From Nonlabens ulvanivorans (GTDB taxonomy: Bacteria > Bacteroidota > Bacteroidia > Flavobacteriales > Flavobacteriaceae): a stretch of 64,000 bases of DNA. The stretch spans positions 38,729 through 102,728 of the forward strand of contig NZ_JPJI01000004.1 in the NCBI RefSeq assembly GCF_000732625.1, given 5' to 3'. The notes under the pieces are model-generated. The model searched no databases and was not told the DNA's origin. It worked only from the letters and a program-made list of their open reading frames with translations. Of this stretch, positions 59,064 through 64,000 are shown piece by piece; within the stretch, counting starts at the first letter, position 1; each line of letters opens with the position of its first letter. The translations under genes and the position numbers were made by a program.

Positions 59064-61610
59064 ATGCAAGATCAAGATAGAATAGCCGAGTTTAAAAAAT
59101 CTGTTCAAAACAAATTCAATATCTATAATAGCCTGTTTTTAAACTTGCCTTATAGCAACATAGAAAATGTAGGGATGTTAATTCCATTACTGATGGAACA
59201 ATCTCAAAAAGGCCTGAAAGAAGGACTTAATCCCAAAGAGATTATAGAAGCATTCTTTAATGGATTTGCAGACTTGCATACAGAGCAAGACCGCATCGAT
59301 TTTATGTTTAGAATCATTCAGTATGTAGAGCGACAAGTGGTTTTATATGATAGTGTAGAAGATGCCGCTTTTCCTAAACTACAACAACACAGCAGTTCTT
59401 TATCTCTTAAGGACTATTTTCAAATAGTTGAAAAAAATAACTCTTGGGACGCGATAGAAAAGCAGCTCAATAACTTTAGTGCACGTATTGTATTAACCGC
59501 ACATCCTACACAATTTTATACACCAGCGGTTTTAGATATCATCACTAACCTTAGAACGCTTATCAATGATAATAATATAGATGAGATTGATGTCGCTTTA
59601 CAACAGCTAGGACTTACATCTTTAGTGAATTCTAAAAAGCCTACACCACTAGACGAGGCAAAAAATATCATTCACACCTTAAGACATGTCTATTATGATG
59701 CGATAGGCGAGATGTATACCCATATAAAATCTAGTGTTGGAAATGCACAATTTGATAATCACGACATTGTAAAACTAGGTTTCTGGCCAGGTGGTGATCG
59801 TGATGGAAACCCATTTGTCACCGCATCGATTACAAAAGAGGTTATGAATGAGCTGCGCGTGACACTTATGAAATGCTATTATAACGAGCTTAAAGAATTA
59901 CAACGCAAGCTTAGTTTTAAAGAAATACTAGAACCTATAACCAATTTAAGAAACACGCTCTATGAAGCCATGTTTGATGCAACCGTGCATGTGGCTTATC
60001 AAGATATTATAGAACCGTTAATACAAATTAGGCAACTATTAGTAGCAAATTATCACGGACTTTATTTAAAAGATCTAGACCTGTTTATTGATAAAGTAAA
60101 GATTTTTAAAACCCATTTTGCCACCATAGACATACGTCAGGATCACAGTATGCATACGGTAGTGATGCAAGCCGTACTTAAAAAGTATGGATACATTAAA
60201 GAATCTATAGAAGAACTTACCCAGCAACAGTTGATTGATATCTTACTGCAAGAATCAATTTCGCTAGATCCTAATGATTATGAAGAAGACATTGTAAAAG
60301 ACACCATTGTCAATATCTCGCAGCTGTCCACCATTCAAGAAAATAATGGCGAACAAGGCTGTAATCGCTATATCATCAGTAATTCTGAAGATGTGTACAG
60401 CGTTCTTTATGTATTTGCACTTTTTAGATGGTGTGGATGGGAAAATAGAGACATCACCTTTGACATTATTCCATTATTTGAGACCATGAAAGGAATGGAC
60501 GACTCTCGAGCAACTATGGAGCAGTTATTTGAACTAGAAGCCTATAGAAAACATGTTGCTTTTAGAAATCATAAACAAACCATCATGTTAGGATTCTCTG
60601 ATGGTACAAAAGATGGAGGCTATTTAAAAGCAAACTGGTCTATTTTAAAAACTAAAGAAAGCCTATCAGAAGTATGCAGTCAACATGATGTAGCAGCGAT
60701 ATTCTTTGATGGTAGAGGTGGACCACCAGCACGTGGTGGTGGTAAAACACATCGCTTCTATGCCGCACAAACCAGTAAGGTGGCAAATAACGAGATACAG
60801 CTTACCATTCAAGGGCAAACCATCACCAGTACCTATGGAACTAAAGAGCAATTTAAACACAACAGTGAGCAACTTTTAACCGCAGGATTGTCTAATTCTA
60901 TACTCGATAAAGAGATTACCATATCGCAGGATTCTAGATCATTAATAGAAGAGCTATCAGAATTGAGTTTTAAAAAATACGATGCTCTTAAACACCACGA
61001 TAAGTTCATGCCATATCTAGAAAATATGAGCACGCTTAAATATTATACAAAGGCAAACATAGGCAGTCGACCTGGTAAACGTGGTCACAAGGCAAAACTA
61101 GAATTAACAGACCTTAGAGCCATATCATTTGTAGGATCTTGGAGCCAGTTAAAGCAGAACGTGCCAGGATATTTCGGTATCGGTACGGCACTACAGACCA
61201 TGCAACAGCAAGGTCGTTTTGATGAGGTAAAACAACTCTATAATGACGTGCCATTCTTTAAAGCACTGATGTTAAATAGTATGATGAGTTTATCAAAATG
61301 CTATTTTGAACTGACCAGTTATATGAAAGAAAATGAAGAATATGGTGCGTTTTGGCAAATTCTAGAAGATGAATATCTACTGTCTAAACGCATGTTGCTA
61401 GAGCTATCTGGTATGGAAATCCTTATGGAAAAAGAGACCATTTCTAGAGAGTCCATTAAAATAAGAGAAAATATTGTCTTGCCACTATTGGTCATTCAAC
61501 AGTATGCATTACAGATGATTGCACAGCACAACGAGCATCAACCGGAATATGAAAAAATTGTAACACGTTCTCTTTATGGGAATATCAACGCGAGTAGAAA
61601 CTCTGCTTAA
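59064..61610 (+). CDS. ppc: Phosphoenolpyruvate carboxylase
   Basis: An 848-residue enzyme that adds bicarbonate to PEP to give oxaloacetate, refilling the TCA cycle. The catalytic His147 is in LTAHPTQ. The PEP-site motif GFWPGGDRDGNPFVT, the mobile loop FDGRGGPPARGGGKT and the GSRPGKRG stretch are all intact. It is somewhat shorter than the E. coli enzyme (883), but nothing essential is missing. It stands alone; a 20-bp iterated palindrome lies 24 bp after the stop. Confidence 0.95.
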   Translation: MQDQDRIAEFKKSVQNKFNIYNSLFLNLPYSNIENVGMLIPLLMEQSQKGLKEGLNPKEIIEAFFNGFADLHTEQDRIDFMFRIIQYVERQVVLYDSVEDAAFPKLQQHSSSLSLKDYFQIVEKNNSWDAIEKQLNNFSARIVLTAHPTQFYTPAVLDIITNLRTLINDNNIDEIDVALQQLGLTSLVNSKKPTPLDEAKNIIHTLRHVYYDAIGEMYTHIKSSVGNAQFDNHDIVKLGFWPGGDRDGNPFVTASITKEVMNELRVTLMKCYYNELKELQRKLSFKEILEPITNLRNTLYEAMFDATVHVAYQDIIEPLIQIRQLLVANYHGLYLKDLDLFIDKVKIFKTHFATIDIRQDHSMHTVVMQAVLKKYGYIKESIEELTQQQLIDILLQESISLDPNDYEEDIVKDTIVNISQLSTIQENNGEQGCNRYIISNSEDVYSVLYVFALFRWCGWENRDITFDIIPLFETMKGMDDSRATMEQLFELEAYRKHVAFRNHKQTIMLGFSDGTKDGGYLKANWSILKTKESLSEVCSQHDVAAIFFDGRGGPPARGGGKTHRFYAAQTSKVANNEIQLTIQGQTITSTYGTKEQFKHNSEQLLTAGLSNSILDKEITISQDSRSLIEELSELSFKKYDALKHHDKFMPYLENMSTLKYYTKANIGSRPGKRGHKAKLELTDLRAISFVGSWSQLKQNVPGYFGIGTALQTMQQQGRFDEVKQLYNDVPFFKALMLNSMMSLSKCYFELTSYMKENEEYGAFWQILEDEYLLSKRMLLELSGMEILMEKETISRESIKIRENIVLPLLVIQQYALQMIAQHNEHQPEYEKIVTRSLYGNINASRNSA

Positions 61611-61634
61611 TAGGGTAGGATAGATGGTTATGCA

Positions 61635-61654
61635 TACGCTTTCGCGAAAGCGTA
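61635..61654. repeat. Iterated palindrome, copy 13 (perfect, intergenic)
   Basis: A perfect 20-bp palindrome, core 61637-61652, after ppc. It is the last copy; none lies in the remaining 2.3 kb. Confidence 0.95.
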
Positions 61655-61673
61655 ATTAAAAAAAACAAGATTG

Positions 61674-61786
61674 CTCATCATGGAGTAAGTGGTAGATACT
61701 ATTTAAAAACTATTTGCAAATGCCTGCTAACATGATGAGGTTAAGAACGGTCGAGAATTTAAAAATCAATTCTAGGAGCCTAGAAT
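61674..61786. repeat. Inverted repeats between ppc and the terminal gene cluster
   Basis: CTCATCATG (61674-61682) is inverted at 61731-61739. A second inverted repeat, ATTCTAGG-AG-CCTAGAAT, is at 61769-61786. The 213-bp interval holds no gene. Confidence 0.55.
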
Positions 61787-61823
61787 AATGAGGCCTCAAT
61801 TTAACCTACAAACGAGTTGTTTT

Positions 61824-62570
61824 TTACTTCAGTTCTTTGTTGTAACACGTTTTTTCTTTTTTATTCTTTCCCCAGGCAATAACTTTTACTCCTTTTGAAT
61901 ATTGAATTTTGTTTGGTTCGTTTTTAATTAGTTTTTCAAATCTTGGATAAATAATATCTAAATTTTTCAAATCGATTTCATTAATTGCCCATTCCAAATG
62001 ATGAATTTCAAATTCGTTAATAGACTTTTCTGTATCTTGAAAAAGAGCATATCTTTCAGTTAGCCATTTATCCAATTCTGTTTTCTCCGTAATTTCTTTT
62101 CCAATCGTAAACTCAATATTTAATTTATCATTAAATTCCAAGTTATTAGATTCGTATTGGTTTTCAGTCCGTTTAATTTTTGAAAATCTATATGGTAGTT
62201 CAGACATTCCTTTAGCAACTTTACAAGACAAATTTTTCCCACCTTCAATGCTCAAAAAATAGACTCCAGTTTTATTATTTGACTTTATATAAGTTCTAAT
62301 ATTAATTTCGTCAAAATCCGAAATTGGTGAAAAAGAAGGAAGATTTTTCGGTCTAATCTTTTCCATCGTAAATGCAACAACAGAAATCCAAGGTTTTCCT
62401 TCAAAAAGGTCAATTTCTAATTCTTTCGGTACAAACTTTTTCAGTTCGCTTAATTCCACTTGCCAATGAAGAAAAATTGCGTTATTCCACTCTTGATAAA
62501 ATTTCCAACTTTCGGTTGGGATTTTCCAAGGTCTGTGTTCAGTTCTATTTAATATTTCTCGGATTTTCAT
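61824..62570 (-). CDS. DUF2071 (YqjF-like) protein
   Basis: A 248-residue protein of the DUF2071 family; the N-terminus 'HRPWKIPTESWKFYQEWNNAIFLHWQVE' and 'LFEGKPWISVVAFTMEKIRPKNLPS' are typical. The fold resembles acetoacetate decarboxylase-like proteins, but a catalytic lysine is not obvious. The Lys, Asn and Ile content is higher than in the core genes, which suggests a separate origin. First of the leftward genes in the atypical end region. Confidence 0.82.
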   Translation of the reverse strand: MKIREILNRTEHRPWKIPTESWKFYQEWNNAIFLHWQVELSELKKFVPKELEIDLFEGKPWISVVAFTMEKIRPKNLPSFSPISDFDEINIRTYIKSNNKTGVYFLSIEGGKNLSCKVAKGMSELPYRFSKIKRTENQYESNNLEFNDKLNIEFTIGKEITEKTELDKWLTERYALFQDTEKSINEFEIHHLEWAINEIDLKNLDIIYPRFEKLIKNEPNKIQYSKGVKVIAWGKNKKEKTCYNKELK

Positions 62571-62606
62571 TTTGATAGTAAGTTAGAACTGTTGATTATA
62601 TAACTA

Positions 62607-63026
62607 TTAATTACTTTTATCAATCTGTTTTTCGTAAACTATACCTTTACATTCATCTCCATCTCCAATTGTTATTAGTATGCCATATTTTCCATCTTTT
62701 ATAGCAAATGGAACAACTCGTTCCTCCATATCGATAACACAATTATATGATTCATTATAACTAATTCTCCAAGTACCAGTTTTTACTGTTACATCTCCAT
62801 TTTTATAATTTAAAATCCCGTCTTTGTCTAATTCGAGCATTGTTGTCCATCCACTAAGTTCCATATTCAAGTATTCTTTTGATTTTTCAGAAAGTTTGTA
62901 AAGTCCAAGTGTACTTTGAAAATCGGGTTGAGATTCCATTTGAGTATAACCTAATTCCCAAGAGCAAAATAAGGGTTTACAGCTTACTAAAAATAAAATA
63001 AGAATAAGGAAAGTTAAATGTTTCAT
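62607..63026 (-). CDS. Lipoprotein of unknown function
   Basis: A 139-residue protein with a lipobox (LFLVSC, Cys 16) from the ATG at 63026; the in-frame codon before it is TTG. The mature part has small beta segments ('LDKDGILNYKNGDVTVKTGTWRISY') resembling lipocalin-like or copper-resistance NlpE-type folds. The spacer repeat TTGGCTACA ends four bases before the start codon, so the gene begins directly after the cassette-like junction. Function unknown. Confidence 0.68.
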   Translation of the reverse strand: MKHLTFLILILFLVSCKPLFCSWELGYTQMESQPDFQSTLGLYKLSEKSKEYLNMELSGWTTMLELDKDGILNYKNGDVTVKTGTWRISYNESYNCVIDMEERVVPFAIKDGKYGILITIGDGDECKGIVYEKQIDKSN

Positions 63027-63029
63027 CAA

Positions 63030-63170
63030 ATTGGCTACAACGGTCTAGTGTATGATTTCGTTGCGTGTTTAAGCATTAAAGTTAGCAAACAAATCACAGA
63101 TAGAAAATTCCAGCGGAATTTTCGTAAGTAGGCTCTAACTAGCAATGAATTATACACATTGTTGGCTACA
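63030..63170. repeat. Cassette-junction-like spacer with direct repeats
   Basis: TTGGCTACA occurs at 63031-63039 and again at 63162-63170 (131 bp apart). Inside, GTGTAT-type and ATACAC-type blocks sit next to AACG and TTGT, giving an imperfect long inverted repeat. The right copy contains the TAG stop of the neighbouring gene. This layout resembles recombination sites between integron cassettes. Confidence 0.55.
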
Positions 63171-63462
63171 GTTTTTCTATTTTATTTATTATCACTCTTC
63201 CTAATTCAAAGAAAGCATCATTCCAGTTTAATTTATATTTCTTTGCATATAACAATATTTGGTTCGGCCATCCTTGATTTGAGCCATAAATATTGTGTTC
63301 AGATTCAAGATAATCTTTGAGTAATGAAGTAAAAGACTTGTTGTCAGTACCAGCTTCAAATCCGTGAATAAAAGAAGTTATTGTGGTTCTATCAATTGGA
63401 TTTATCCACATTGAAGTTCTATTAATAAATAAATCAAGTGTTTTAAGTTCTTTGTTAGTCAT
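63166..63462 (-). CDS. Small cytoplasmic protein of unknown function
   Basis: A 98-residue helical protein ('LKTLDLFINRTSMWINPIDRTTITSFIHGFEAG' and 'GWPNQILLYAKKYKLNWNDAFFELG') that I do not recognise. Its stop codon TAG is part of the spacer repeat. It starts one base before the upstream lipoprotein gene ends, so the two form one pair. Size and position resemble immunity or cassette proteins, which is inference only. Confidence 0.62.
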   Translation of the reverse strand: MTNKELKTLDLFINRTSMWINPIDRTTITSFIHGFEAGTDNKSFTSLLKDYLESEHNIYGSNQGWPNQILLYAKKYKLNWNDAFFELGRVIINKIEKL

Positions 63463-63909
63463 TTAGTTCTTTTTGCTCAATTCATTTGGGTCAAAACCAT
63501 ACATAAATTTATTCAGCAATCCATTTGAGCTTTCCAGTTCGACAATATCCATTAGTTCCTCAATGTATGAACAAACTCTTTCTCGGTCTTCGGTATCCAA
63601 TTCTAAATAAACGTCCACAAAATTTGAAAGTCCAATTCTGATTTTTTCTTGATATTTTTTGTCCGTTGGTTTTTTTGATTCCGCAACAGTTTTAAAATCC
63701 GATGCGATTTGATTTATTTTTTCCGTAAAAACTGGTTGCATTTGTTCGTCTGCAATTCCAGGATAATGGTTTTCAGCCACGAACTTTTTCTTTGCAATAA
63801 ATTCCGCAAACTTTTCATTCGCATTTTCTGGTGTTTTCATTTCATTCGCATTTTGTCCGCAAGCAGAAATGGTTAAAAGAATTATTAAAATTTGAACGTA
63901 TTTCGTCAT
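63463..63909 (-). CDS. Lipoprotein of unknown function, possibly DUF4844-like
   Basis: A 148-residue protein with a signal peptide and lipobox (LLTISAC, Cys 17). The mature part is mostly helical and charged: 'FAEFIAKKKFVAENHYPGIADEQM', 'VFTEKINQIASDFKTVAES' and 'EDRERVCSYIEELMDIVELESSNGLLNKFMYGFDP'. This resembles DUF4844 from other Bacteroidetes, but I cannot confirm it. It is the first gene of the pair with the 98-residue protein and lies next to a second spacer-like sequence at the window end. Confidence 0.62.
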   Translation of the reverse strand: MTKYVQILIILLTISACGQNANEMKTPENANEKFAEFIAKKKFVAENHYPGIADEQMQPVFTEKINQIASDFKTVAESKKPTDKKYQEKIRIGLSNFVDVYLELDTEDRERVCSYIEELMDIVELESSNGLLNKFMYGFDPNELSKKN

Positions 63910-64000
63910 TTCTCAAATTGTAGCCAATGGCAAAGGTATAAGGCGAGTGAGGCGTTTTAGCCGGTACGCGTAGACCTTTTGTATGTTGGTTATTGGTTGG
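63910..64000. other. Second spacer-like sequence, cut by the window end
   Basis: Begins TCTCAAATTGTAGCCAATGG. The block CAAAT-TGTAGCCA-ATGG has the same surroundings as CAAAT-TGGCTACA-ACGG at 63027-63042, but the middle eight bases are inverted. The rest is GC-richer than its neighbours. Incomplete. Confidence 0.4.

Noticed and set aside
1..64000. CRISPR array or prophage
   Set aside because: No regularly spaced short direct repeats with unique spacers and no cas, integrase, capsid or tail genes were seen; the iterated palindrome is far too widely spaced to be CRISPR.

Overview
This window is low-GC DNA from a member of the Bacteroidetes, almost certainly a marine-type Flavobacteriaceae. The evidence is the gene families (flavobacterial LptD, BshA, GH3/beta-lactamase fusion, BatA protein, DUF5916, MiaE, COX15), many TAnnTTTG-type -7 promoter boxes, weak Shine-Dalgarno signals, and a highly iterated palindrome CGCTTTCGCGAAAGCG. 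Most of it is ordinary chromosomal housekeeping DNA. There is no phage, insertion sequence, CRISPR array or rRNA. Genus cannot be fixed from sequence alone.

Layout. 1-11.6 kb: envelope and thiol genes. A partial lptD diverges from a rightward run of amidase, MlaD-like protein, a split Fe-S oxidoreductase pair with a HAD protein between them, small unknowns, a GH3/serine-hydrolase fusion, bshA and a PrcB-like lipoprotein. 11.6-24.3 kb: two outer-membrane barrels, prfB, threonine aldolase, an OmpA protein, YbaB, oligopeptidase B, a cysteine-synthase-like enzyme and an alpha-oxoamine synthase (possible sulfonolipid genes), and a lipoprotein. 24.3-24.7 kb: a non-coding interval with two related stem-loop elements. 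24.7-31.1 kb: corA, uvrA, an ECF sigma factor with a 48-residue companion, endonuclease III without its Fe-S cluster, bcp. 31.1-43.4 kb: a large protein of unknown function, an MBL hydrolase, a BatA/dead-dihydroorotase/membrane/esterase operon, a histidine kinase, TIGR02757, a LolD-like ATPase, DUF5916. 43.4-51.7 kb: msrA, folE, tRNA-Arg, small unknowns, a PAS kinase, MepB, two overlapping paralogous membrane proteins, a broken VOC gene beside its HxlR regulator. 51.7-61.6 kb: nucleoid-associated protein, COX15, MiaE, a MarR regulator with a porin, aldo/keto reductase, NmrA-like protein, PEP carboxylase. 61.8-64 kb: short leftward genes of different texture, separated by a structured spacer with direct repeats; this looks like a gene-cassette array.

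The strongest unexplained signal is the palindrome. Ten perfect 16-base copies, three with one or two changes and at least two degenerate ones are spread over the first 61.6 kb at unusually even intervals (about 3.4-6.3 kb). They lie both between genes and inside genes, where they are read in frame as AFAKA or RFRES. Other items worth checking are the paired 117-nt stem-loop elements, the cassette-like end, apparent leaderless promoters, a terminator-like hairpin over a start codon, and several enzymes lacking key residues.
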